Shown here piece by piece: positions 1-7,869 of a stretch of 9,324 nucleotides of DNA. The notes beneath the pieces are model-generated. The model did no database searches. It was given only the letters and a program-made list of their open reading frames with translations, and was not told the origin of the DNA. The position numbers and the translations under genes were made by a program. Source of the stretch: Clostridia bacterium (GTDB taxonomy: Bacteria > Bacillota_A > Clostridia > Lachnospirales > Lachnospiraceae); NCBI GenBank assembly GCA_012515365.1, contig JAAYYM010000407.1, forward strand, positions 1-9,324. The letters are read 5' to 3'. Position 1 is the stretch's first letter; each line of letters opens with the position of its first letter.

Positions 1-959
1 CTCCACGGTTGTTGAAATCTCCTCTCGATTGCTTTGACCAATGATAGAATTTCATCATAGTCCCCCTCTGATAAAAGGGAGAGTCGATTTCTTCCTGCCT
101 GATAATTATTATAGTTTAATTCATTCTTTAAGTATTTTGAGATACCTTCTATATATGATTTAAGACCATTTGAGCCAAACTGACCATGTATCATGTTCAG
201 ATCATGCAGTACAATGTTAATCACATAAAAGGATTTTCCGGCCGCCAGTTTATCAGCCAGAACAGCTCTCAGAGATCTTTCATTTGGAAGTCCGGTATCC
301 TCTGTCAGATACTCATTAGGGTTTTCCATACATAAATATAGATAAAGAAACAGAAGGATAAAAGAAATGCTTGTAATCAGATAACGAGGAAAAACATACT
401 CAACTGCACCTGCGATCCCCCAGATTAAGACCCCTCTTTGTATTGCTTTACAGCGAATTGGCGTAATTTGTTCCCGATAAATAAATGTATCTACTAAAAT
501 GCATACCATATATATGATCAAAAACAAATACAACATATTAACCATAGAACCATAAGAATACGCATAATCCTTTTGAATATTGAAATCTAAATCACCAAAC
601 AAAATGACAAATACTGCAAAAATCGATGGAAGAAGCTTGATAGATAAGTATAAGTATCGTCTTCTCTGCTCACTGCGTCCCAATGCCTCTATATAGAGAA
701 ACAGACACAAAATTGTTGATAATATAGTTAAATAGAAGATCTGATGCGTTATGCGCACAACCGTTTGAGAAAAACGGTCAATATGAAAAATCTCATAAAG
801 TGTGATAAAGTCAAATACTAAATTCACTCCTATTGAAATCACAAATCCCGTAAAACATTTTGATGATACGGTATCCTGCTTTTTACTTCGGAAATAATGA
901 AAGGCAAGTACCAGATAAACAAGTGTAGAAGCAATTTGAAATCTTGCATTTAAATCCAT
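1..959 (-). CDS. Multi-pass membrane protein with degenerate GGDEF-like domain (C-terminus beyond window)
   Basis: I translated this frame by hand: 319 residues are open from an ATG at 959 to the window edge, so the C-terminus is missing. A GGGGGA ribosome binding site lies 6 bases upstream of the ATG. Residues 1-215 are hydrophobic, with about six or seven membrane segments (roughly 7-23, 36-58, 68-92, 103-122, 138-162 and 173-210), resembling the 7TM input regions common in clostridial signalling proteins. From about 220 a GGDEF-like fold begins: TGLPNER at 222-228 matches the usual TGLxNR, and HDLNMIHGQFG at 252-262 matches the D-x-DxFKxxND-xxGH region. The active-site hairpin GG(D/E)EF is replaced by AGRNRL at 288-293, so cyclase activity is not expected. 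An EAL phosphodiesterase domain may follow beyond the edge, as in many such proteins, but this cannot be seen. It lies 20 bases after the GGEEF gene and is probably co-transcribed with it. The role is inferred: c-di-GMP or GTP sensing, or turnover. Confidence 0.8.
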   Translation of the reverse strand, partial: MDLNARFQIASTLVYLVLAFHYFRSKKQDTVSSKCFTGFVISIGVNLVFDFITLYEIFHIDRFSQTVVRITHQIFYLTILSTILCLFLYIEALGRSEQRRRYLYLSIKLLPSIFAVFVILFGDLDFNIQKDYAYSYGSMVNMLYLFLIIYMVCILVDTFIYREQITPIRCKAIQRGVLIWGIAGAVEYVFPRYLITSISFILLFLYLYLCMENPNEYLTEDTGLPNERSLRAVLADKLAAGKSFYVINIVLHDLNMIHGQFGSNGLKSYIEGISKYLKNELNYNNYQAGRNRLSLLSEGDYDEILSLVKAIERRFQQPW

Positions 960-979
960 AGTTTTCCCCCACGAAACAT

Positions 980-2131
980 CTAATACATACTAATTGGTTT
1001 TTTATAGGTGCATAATTTATTTTTACCTTCACTCTTTGCCTGATATAATGCCTGATCAGCCTTTTCCAGCCAGTCACTTGAAGTGCCCGCCACTTCTTCA
1101 TAATCAGCAATTCCTCCGCTAAAAGTGATAACTCTTCCATCTTTAATGAACTCATAATTCCTTCTGGCAAATGCTCTTCTGCATGAATCTAATATCCCAT
1201 ATGACATTTGAGATGAAAAATCACGAAACAGAAGGACAAATTCTTCACCGCCATAGCGATAAACAGAAATGGCATTCCCATCTCCAATATTATTTTTCAG
1301 TACGTTTGCCAGTTCAACAAGTACAACATCTCCATTTACATGTCCGTAAGTATCATTGATCGACTTGAAATTATCAATATCAATGATTGCTGCCTGAATG
1401 GCCGTTTTATGATCATAATGCTCTACCAGGGCATCCATTTCTTCTATTAGCATTTTTCGGTTCAATAATCCCGTCAGAGTATCAATTTTTGTCTGCTGAA
1501 GCAGCTCAATCTTTTCCAGATAATTATCATGAATCTCCTGTTCTCGTTCTTTCTCATGTTTTACAATTTCTTTGGCTACCAGATAAGTTGAAAAACTAAG
1601 GATTCCGGCTATAATCACATCAAAAATCAATTGTTCATCATTTGCACGAAGTTCCACTGAACTGATCCAGGCAGCTAACAACAGGGAAAAGAAAGAAAGC
1701 ACCGTGATATGCCTTGTGATCTCCACATCAGCAAATAAAATAGTCACAAAAATCGATATGATCGTTACTGACAGCAAAGGACCATATACATAATGTACCA
1801 CTTCCGTACAGGCACAGATTTCCCAGACCAATACACAAATGGCTATATTTTTTGATTTCTCCTTTAAACGTGCAGATTGAAGGATCTTCATCACAATCAG
1901 ATCAGCGCATACATTAATAATTGTCGGAAGAATCCAGAAACGAAGTATAAAGAGCGGTTCTGGTATAAACAATAACTGCGCCGCTTTATTCATGTAAAAA
2001 ATAGAAAACTCCGCCGCAGATACAATAATAGTCAGTATGACACACACCTTGAAAATTTGCCATCTCCAACGTTCATTTACTTCATATTTTCCATATTTAT
2101 CTTTTTGATTTATAAATTTATTTTTTTTCAT
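980..2131 (-). CDS. Membrane-bound diguanylate cyclase (GGEEF domain)
   Basis: A 383-residue protein predicted to condense two GTP into cyclic di-GMP at the membrane. Residues 22-190 contain about six hydrophobic segments (around 22-47, 58-84, 96-110, 115-134, 143-158 and 168-190) of no family I can name. A charged helical linker (191-215) leads to a full GGDEF domain: DTLTGLLNR 217-225, metal-binding DIDNFKSIND 251-260, GHVNGD 263-268, signature GGEEF 294-298, and the C-terminal ADQALYQAKSEGKN 358-371. The inhibitory I-site (RxxD, five residues before GGEEF) is absent; GNAI occupies it at 285-288. The enzyme therefore probably lacks classical product feedback at that site. The start is uncertain: the ATG has no Shine-Dalgarno and lies only 6 bases after a perfect TATAAT, suggesting a leaderless mRNA. 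A GTG at codon 29 has a GGAGATGG upstream but would cut into the first membrane segment. A second, degenerate GGDEF-like gene follows after 20 bases. Confidence 0.93.
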   Translation of the reverse strand: MKKNKFINQKDKYGKYEVNERWRWQIFKVCVILTIIVSAAEFSIFYMNKAAQLLFIPEPLFILRFWILPTIINVCADLIVMKILQSARLKEKSKNIAICVLVWEICACTEVVHYVYGPLLSVTIISIFVTILFADVEITRHITVLSFFSLLLAAWISSVELRANDEQLIFDVIIAGILSFSTYLVAKEIVKHEKEREQEIHDNYLEKIELLQQTKIDTLTGLLNRKMLIEEMDALVEHYDHKTAIQAAIIDIDNFKSINDTYGHVNGDVVLVELANVLKNNIGDGNAISVYRYGGEEFVLLFRDFSSQMSYGILDSCRRAFARRNYEFIKDGRVITFSGGIADYEEVAGTSSDWLEKADQALYQAKSEGKNKLCTYKKPISMY

Positions 2132-2137
2132 ATTTTT

Positions 2138-2166
2138 ATTATAAAGTATTGCTTTTCATTAAGCAA
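2138..2166 (-). promoter_or_regulatory. Sigma-A promoter of the GGDEF operon
   Basis: On the minus strand, TTGCTT (2161-2166) and a perfect TATAAT (2138-2143) are separated by exactly 17 bases. The promoter sits in the 51-base gap between the dnaJ terminator and the GGDEF start codon. Only 6 bases separate the -10 box from the ATG, so the predicted transcription start falls on or within a base or two of the start codon. Assigned by pattern only. Confidence 0.7.
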
Positions 2167-2168
2167 TA
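2147..2168. repeat. Inverted repeat over the -35/spacer of the GGDEF promoter, possible operator
   Basis: Perfect 8-base arms, TATTGCTT (2147-2154) and AAGCAATA (2161-2168), are separated by 6 bases. The high-coordinate arm contains the -35 hexamer and the other arm lies in the spacer, so a bound regulator would block or guide RNA polymerase. Operator function is inferred from position only; in AT-rich DNA such a short dyad can arise by chance. Confidence 0.4.
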
Positions 2169-2182
2169 TCTGCAATAAATAT

Positions 2183-2216
2183 AAACGGAACGTGAATTAT
2201 AATTCACGTTCCGTTT
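2183..2216 (-). terminator. Intrinsic terminator after dnaJ (34-bp perfect palindrome)
   Basis: A perfect 34-bp palindrome centred between 2199 and 2200 begins two bases after the dnaJ stop codon. In RNA it forms a 15-bp stem (AACGGAACGTGAAT-type arms) with a 4-base TATA loop. On the minus strand it is followed by TTTATATTTATT, a moderately U-rich tract; on the plus strand by TTTTCTTATTTATT. It would therefore work as the dnaJ operon terminator and possibly in both directions. Confidence 0.85.
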
Positions 2217-2218
2217 TC

Positions 2219-3406
2219 TTATTTATTAAAAAATCCCTTTTTTCTTCTTTCACCTTGCGTTTCTGTATTACCATCTCCCGATTTACTCTCAGAATAATGA
2301 TCTGTTGCATGTAATGAGTTTCCGGTAATTGCATCAAACTGACGCAGCAGCTCTTTTGCTTCTCCATTGATATGGGTAGGAACCTGCACTACAAGTGTAA
2401 CATAATGATCTCCGCGGATTTTTTTATCTCGTAAAGAAGGAATACCCTTTCCTTTCAGACGTACTTTTGTATCAGTTGCAGTCCCTGCCTTTACCTCGTA
2501 GATTACTTTACCATCAACTGTATCGATCAGAATATCTCCACCAAGTGCTGCCTGTGCATAGGTGATTGGAGCAGTAGAGAAAATATTCATATCCTGACGC
2601 TGGAAAATAGGATGTCTTTCTACTACGATTTCTACAAGCAGATCGCCTCTTGGTCCGCCATTAACACCTGGCTCACCCTTTTCTCTGATTCTGACGCTCT
2701 GTCCATTGTCGATACCTGCTGGAATCGCTACCTGGATTTTTTTACGATTAGATATAAATCCTGTTCCACGGCAGTCTGTACATTTTTCCTTAACAACCTT
2801 ACCTGTTCCGGAACAATCCGGACAAGTCTGGACATTTCTCATGATACCAAATGGCGATTTCGAAGTATAAACTACCTGCCCCTTTCCGCCACATTTGCTA
2901 CATGTCTCAGGACTGGTTCCCGGTTTTGCACCTGTACCATGACATGTGTTACAAGTGTCCTTAATGTAGAGTTCTAATTCTTTTTCAACACCAAAAACAG
3001 CTTCTTCAAATTTAATTCTTACACTTGCTCTTAAATTGGTTCCCTTCATTGGGCCATTATTTGTTCTGCTTCTAGATCTTCCACCACCAAATATATCACC
3101 AAATATATCGCCAAATATATCACCAAAATCGGCACCACTGAAATCAAAACCACCATAGCCGCCTCCGCCGCCATTTTCAAATGCAGCATGACCAAACTGA
3201 TCATACTGTCTCCTTTTATCAGGATCACTAAGTACGGCATATGCTTCTGATGCTTCCTTAAACTTGACCTCAGCCTCGGCATTTCCTGGGTTCATATCCG
3301 GATGATATTTTTTGGCTAAGCCTCTATATGCTTTTTTAATGGTTGCTTCATCGGCACCTTTATCGATACCAAGCACCTCATAATAATCTCGTTTTGACTC
3401 TGCCAT
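2219..3406 (-). CDS. dnaJ: Chaperone DnaJ (Hsp40), type I
   Basis: A 395-residue cytoplasmic co-chaperone that delivers unfolded proteins to DnaK and stimulates its ATPase. The layout is that of a class A Hsp40: J domain 6-70 with the HPD motif at 35-37, a Gly/Phe-rich linker about 72-110, and a zinc-binding domain about 140-220 with four CxxCxGxG repeats (starting C152, C169, C195 and C209). The C-terminal substrate-binding beta domains follow (about 220-345), then a charged tail. The G/F linker carries three consecutive GDIF units. The start ATG is preceded by AAGGTG 8 bases upstream. It is the last gene of the hrcA operon, separated from dnaK by 110 bases containing a hairpin and closed by a strong palindromic terminator. 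Length and all key residues are normal for the family. Confidence 0.98.
   Translation of the reverse strand: MAESKRDYYEVLGIDKGADEATIKKAYRGLAKKYHPDMNPGNAEAEVKFKEASEAYAVLSDPDKRRQYDQFGHAAFENGGGGGYGGFDFSGADFGDIFGDIFGDIFGGGRSRSRTNNGPMKGTNLRASVRIKFEEAVFGVEKELELYIKDTCNTCHGTGAKPGTSPETCSKCGGKGQVVYTSKSPFGIMRNVQTCPDCSGTGKVVKEKCTDCRGTGFISNRKKIQVAIPAGIDNGQSVRIREKGEPGVNGGPRGDLLVEIVVERHPIFQRQDMNIFSTAPITYAQAALGGDILIDTVDGKVIYEVKAGTATDTKVRLKGKGIPSLRDKKIRGDHYVTLVVQVPTHINGEAKELLRQFDAITGNSLHATDHYSESKSGDGNTETQGERRKKGFFNK
3087..3122. repeat. 12-bp tandem repeat x3 inside dnaJ (GDIF units)
   Basis: Three direct copies of CCAAATATATCA (the middle copy ends in G) lie end to end on the plus strand. In the dnaJ frame each unit encodes Gly-Asp-Ile-Phe in the flexible G/F linker. 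Unit number could vary by replication slippage without breaking the frame. G/F linkers of DnaJ commonly carry such DIF repeats, so this is a known kind of feature. Confidence 0.85.
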
Positions 3407-3460
3407 ATCATGTTCACCTTTCTATATCCAAACTGTCACTGTATTTCTATTATGAACTAT

Positions 3461-3486
3461 CGGACAGGCATATTTCATCCTGTCCG
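3461..3486 (-). other. Hairpin in the dnaK-dnaJ intergenic region
   Basis: Perfect 8-base GC-rich arms, CGGACAGG (3461-3468) and CCTGTCCG (3479-3486), flank a 10-base loop. A further GAA/TTC pairing (3454-3456 with 3487-3489) is possible across a 4-base bulge. No U-run follows on the minus strand, so it is not a canonical terminator. It may be an mRNA processing or stabilising element that sets the DnaK:DnaJ ratio; this is inference. Confidence 0.6.
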
Positions 3487-3516
3487 TTCATTCTATTACT
3501 TATCCTGTATCATCAC

Positions 3517-5421
<1,905 letters not shown>

Positions 5422-5452
5422 CTATTATGAATTTATAGTCACTCTGTTCTTA

Positions 5453-6112
5453 TTATTGTACGACTCCGACCATACTATGTCTGACTACTGAGTCTCTGTA
5501 CATATATCCTTTTTGTAACTCTTGTGCTACATAACCACTCTCATATTCATCACTTTCGATCTGCATCACAGCATTGTGGTAATCCGGATTAAACTCTGTT
5601 CCGACTGCCTCGATAGTTGTTACACCGATTTGATCAAACATTGTCATCATTTGCTTATAAATCATCTGCATACCTTCTGCAAACGGTGCGGTTTTTTCTT
5701 CTTCCGGAAGTGCCTGTAATCCTCTTTCAAAATTATCTACAATAGGAAGCAGTTTTTCAACTACACTTTTTGCTCCTATTTCATACATGGTATTTTTTTC
5801 TTTTTCACTACGTTTTCTGAAATTATCGAACTCTGCCATCTGACGTTTTACCTGATCTGTCAGTTCTTCGATTTTTTCATCTTTTTTATCTTTCTTCTCT
5901 TTCTTTTTAAGACCACGCTTTAATTTACTGTCAGTCTTTTTTTCATCAGAGGTCTCTGCCTCCTCATTTACTTCCTTGCCTTCTTCAACAGCTGTTTCTT
6001 CATTTACTAAAGTGTCATCTGTCTGAGCCTCGTCGGTCTTTGAATTCGTGTTTGCTGTTTCTTCATTTACTGTCTCTTCTGCAAAAGAGCTGTCTTTATT
6101 GATATCTTCCAC
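5453..6112 (-). CDS. grpE: Nucleotide exchange factor GrpE
   Basis: A 219-residue dimeric protein that releases ADP from DnaK and so resets the chaperone cycle. Residues 1-60 are acidic and low in complexity (Glu/Thr/Asn/Asp-rich), 62-80 are a Lys-rich basic patch, and a long coiled-coil helix begins at about 80. Family motifs follow: AEFDNFRKR 93-101, LLPIVDNFERGL 121-132, FNPDYHNAV 174-182, and the beta-domain KGYMYRDSVVRHSMVGV 201-217. The start is GTG at 6112, backed by GAAGGGAG 8 bases upstream; an in-frame TAG 6 codons upstream rules out a longer protein. The Shine-Dalgarno abuts the hrcA stop, implying translational coupling. The N-terminal acidic tail is longer than in E. coli GrpE, but such tails vary widely in Firmicutes. 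Confidence 0.97.
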   Translation of the reverse strand: MEDINKDSSFAEETVNEETANTNSKTDEAQTDDTLVNEETAVEEGKEVNEEAETSDEKKTDSKLKRGLKKKEKKDKKDEKIEELTDQVKRQMAEFDNFRKRSEKEKNTMYEIGAKSVVEKLLPIVDNFERGLQALPEEEKTAPFAEGMQMIYKQMMTMFDQIGVTTIEAVGTEFNPDYHNAVMQIESDEYESGYVAQELQKGYMYRDSVVRHSMVGVVQ

Positions 6113-6120
6113 TCTATGTG

Positions 6121-6128
6121 CTCCCTTC
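6121..6128 (-). promoter_or_regulatory. Ribosome binding site of grpE (supports GTG start)
   Basis: GAAGGGAG on the minus strand, 8 bases before the GTG at 6112, shares its first G with the hrcA TAG stop (6128-6130). Ribosomes ending hrcA are placed to restart on grpE. It decides the start because no ATG is available at a suitable distance. Confidence 0.8.
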
Positions 6129-7195
6129 TATGTTTTATCTTTTTTCTTATTTGAAACATCCATATGGTTGGTTAATTCCTTTAGTGTAGAAACCACTTTA
6201 TCATAATCCATACGTTTGGGACCAATAATACCTATTGTACCCATGCCACCCTCTTCTAACTCATATGTGGCCGTTACTACTGAACAGTCTTTCATGTTCT
6301 GAATGGGTGTTTCATCTCCTATATAAACCTTAATGCCACTGCCTGAACCTTCATTTCTCTGGTGTTCAAGTGTTTCGTGGACAAATTCACTTAACTGTTT
6401 CTTCTCTTCAAATGCTGTGATGATTTCACTGGCTCTCTGATTGTCACTTAATTCAGGATACTTAAAAATATTTGTTGCACCACTGGTATAAATTTCGATA
6501 TCATCATCATCTGTTTTGATTGCTTCACCCACTGCATCAAGTACTTCTGTGACCAATTCACTGTGAGTCCCTGCCTGCTCCTTTAACGATGAAATAATGC
6601 CAAGATTAATTTCTGTCAATGTCAGACCATTTAAATTTGTATTCAATAAAAGATTCAAATTCAGCAAAGCTTCATCTTTGATTGGTATATCGATGGTAAT
6701 GATCTGATTTCTGACCAGATTTCCTTCTACTACAATAACTGCAAGAATCTGATTGTCGTTTACTTTTGAGAGCTGGATGAATTTCAATTTATTATGATGA
6801 TACTGCGGTGCTGAAATCATAGTTGCATAATTGGTATTCGTCGCCAGCATTTTCGCCACCTGCTTAAGCAGGTTTTCCATTTTATTAGCTTTCTCAACAA
6901 GCATGATTTTCATTTCATCTACTTCATGGATTTTTTCTTCCATTAAAGTATCTACATAGAAACGATAACCTTTATCTGACGGAATTCTGCCGGCGGAAGT
7001 ATGTGGCTGCAGAATATATCCCAATTCTTCTAAATCTGCCATCTCATTTCTAATTGTAGCAGAACTGATATTTAAATCTGCATATTTCGAAATTGTCCGT
7101 GATCCAACAGGTTCTCCTGTCTCCAGATAATTTCGTATAATGGCATTCAGAATTTTTTTCTTTCTGTCATCCAGCTGTGTACCGATTTCCAGCAT
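6128..7195 (-). CDS. hrcA: Heat-inducible transcription repressor HrcA
   Basis: A 355-residue dimeric repressor of class I heat-shock genes; it binds CIRCE operators and in characterised species its activity depends on GroEL. The N-terminal winged helix is clear: LDDRKKKILNAIIRNYLETG 8-27, PVGSRTISKY 29-38, recognition region ISSATIRNEMADLEELGYI 43-61, and QPHTSAGRIPSDKGYRFYVD 63-82. The remainder is the dimerisation/GAF-like and inserted domain, ending in a short Lys-rich tail. The ATG is preceded by GGAGTG 8 bases upstream. It is the first gene of the operon, directly behind a perfect CIRCE, so it represses itself together with grpE, dnaK and dnaJ. It ends 15 bases before grpE. Confidence 0.98.
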   Translation of the reverse strand: MLEIGTQLDDRKKKILNAIIRNYLETGEPVGSRTISKYADLNISSATIRNEMADLEELGYILQPHTSAGRIPSDKGYRFYVDTLMEEKIHEVDEMKIMLVEKANKMENLLKQVAKMLATNTNYATMISAPQYHHNKLKFIQLSKVNDNQILAVIVVEGNLVRNQIITIDIPIKDEALLNLNLLLNTNLNGLTLTEINLGIISSLKEQAGTHSELVTEVLDAVGEAIKTDDDDIEIYTSGATNIFKYPELSDNQRASEIITAFEEKKQLSEFVHETLEHQRNEGSGSGIKVYIGDETPIQNMKDCSVVTATYELEEGGMGTIGIIGPKRMDYDKVVSTLKELTNHMDVSNKKKDKT

Positions 7196-7223
7196 TCAAC
7201 TGTCACTCCATTTCTTTGGTCTG

Positions 7224-7250
7224 TTAGCACTCTACTCAATCGAGTGCTAA
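7224..7250. promoter_or_regulatory. CIRCE operator (HrcA binding site)
   Basis: TTAGCACTC (7224-7232), 9-base spacer, GAGTGCTAA (7242-7250): an exact match to the CIRCE consensus. It lies 28 bases before hrcA and just downstream of the predicted transcription start, so HrcA would block initiation and the dyad would also be present in the 5' leader RNA. An additional CACTC half-site adjoins it at 7251-7255 on the plus strand. Confidence 0.97.
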
Positions 7251-7262
7251 CACTCTAGAAAT

Positions 7263-7291
7263 AAAATACCACTTGCCATATTTCTTGTCAA
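7263..7291 (-). promoter_or_regulatory. Sigma-A promoter of the hrcA-grpE-dnaK-dnaJ operon
   Basis: On the minus strand, consensus TTGACA (7286-7291) and TATTTT (7263-7268) are spaced by 17 bases. The predicted start near 7256 places CIRCE immediately downstream, the standard arrangement for HrcA control. Both hexamers partly overlap the arms of the dyad at 7265-7299. Confidence 0.85.
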
Positions 7292-7299
7292 GTGGTATT
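7265..7299 (-). terminator. Hairpin after the DUF6465-type gene, overlapping the hrcA promoter
   Basis: Perfect 11-base arms AATACCACTTG (7265-7275) and CAAGTGGTATT (7289-7299) flank a 13-base loop. On the minus strand the stem is followed by TTATTT, so it resembles an intrinsic terminator about 40 bases after the 7340-7786 gene. The same DNA carries the hrcA -35 and -10 boxes, so it could instead, or also, be a protein-binding dyad. The terminator role is inferred. Confidence 0.6.
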
Positions 7300-7339
7300 A
7301 CATACTATTTTTTTATTTCACAAAAAGTTTATAATTTTA

Positions 7340-7786
7340 TTAAACCTCTATACTTCCGCTTACACCATTGATCACATAATAAACCATGTTCTCTTCTGGT
7401 TTCACATACACATCTATTGATTTAATAGCGGCTTTATTACCAGCTTCTTTATAAGAAAGTTTACAGCGTTCAACAATTTCCGCTTTATCAAGATCCTTGT
7501 CTTCCTCATAACCAAACAATTTACGACCATACTGTATATGATAACTTTCAATCAATGCTGCTTTTGCTGTTGCCGGTTTCTTTGCTGCTGCCTTCTTTAC
7601 TGGTGTTTTCTTTGCTGCTGCTTTCTTTACCGGTGCCTTCTTTGCTACTACTTTCTTTTCTACTGCTTTATCGGCTTCTGCCTTTTTAACTTCTGCCTTA
7701 ACTATAGCTGTCTTTACACTCTCTGCTTTTACAGGTGCTGCTGTTTCTGTAGACTTTGCCACAGCCACCTTCTTTACTTCTGCCAT
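7340..7786 (-). CDS. Histone H1-like Lys/Ala-rich tail fused to DUF6465-type domain
   Basis: A 148-residue protein of unknown function. Residues 1-77 are almost entirely Lys, Ala, Val, Glu, Pro and Thr, becoming strongly basic at 44-75 with AKK/VKK units, including two consecutive copies of (A/T)PVKKAAAKK at 51-70. This resembles the tails of histone H1-like bacterial proteins and suggests nucleic-acid binding. The compact C-terminal part (79-148: ESYHIQYG at 80-87, SIDVYVKPEENMVYYVING at 123-141) matches my recollection of DUF6465, a small domain common in Lachnospiraceae. A GGAG ribosome binding site lies 9 bases before the ATG, behind a strong dedicated promoter; the gene looks monocistronic, with a hairpin after it. 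No signal peptide or membrane segment is present. A nucleoid-associated or RNA-binding role is inferred from composition only. Confidence 0.88.
   Translation of the reverse strand: MAEVKKVAVAKSTETAAPVKAESVKTAIVKAEVKKAEADKAVEKKVVAKKAPVKKAAAKKTPVKKAAAKKPATAKAALIESYHIQYGRKLFGYEEDKDLDKAEIVERCKLSYKEAGNKAAIKSIDVYVKPEENMVYYVINGVSGSIEV
7577..7636. repeat. 30-bp direct repeat x2 encoding (A/T)PVKKAAAKK
   Basis: Two adjacent 30-bp units, 7577-7606 and 7607-7636, match at 27 of 30 positions; all three differences are pyrimidine transitions on the plus strand. They encode a basic decapeptide repeat in the histone-like tail. This points to growth of the tail by duplication. Confidence 0.8.
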
Positions 7787-7837
7787 TTTTATAATCTCCT
7801 TTCAAACGACTCGAAAATCCTCCCATAAGATAACATC

Positions 7838-7866
7838 ACTATAGCCTAAAAAACAAATAATGTCAA
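7838..7866 (-). promoter_or_regulatory. Sigma-A promoter of the DUF6465-type gene
   Basis: On the minus strand, consensus TTGACA (7861-7866) and TATAGT (7838-7843) are separated by 17 bases, starting 4 bases after the transaldolase stop codon. The predicted start near 7831 leaves a leader of about 45 bases. A near-consensus promoter suggests high, constitutive expression. Confidence 0.82.
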
Positions 7867-7869
7867 ATT

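Noticed and set aside
883..1170. 95-codon minus-strand reading frame spanning the end of the GGDEF gene and the start of the next
   Set aside because: It is out of frame with two well-supported genes, matches no family and has no ribosome binding site; it is a shadow.
2612..2977. 121-codon plus-strand frame opposite dnaJ
   Set aside because: It is antisense to the zinc-finger and C-terminal region of an intact, highly conserved gene, with no start signals.
3046..3282. 78-codon minus-strand frame inside dnaJ
   Set aside because: It is a shifted reading of the G/F linker repeats, inside an intact dnaJ.
7538..7828. 96-codon plus-strand frame rich in Cys, Leu and Phe opposite the histone-like gene
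   Set aside because: Its composition is simply the reverse complement of Lys/Ala codon repeats; there is no promoter or ribosome binding site of its own.
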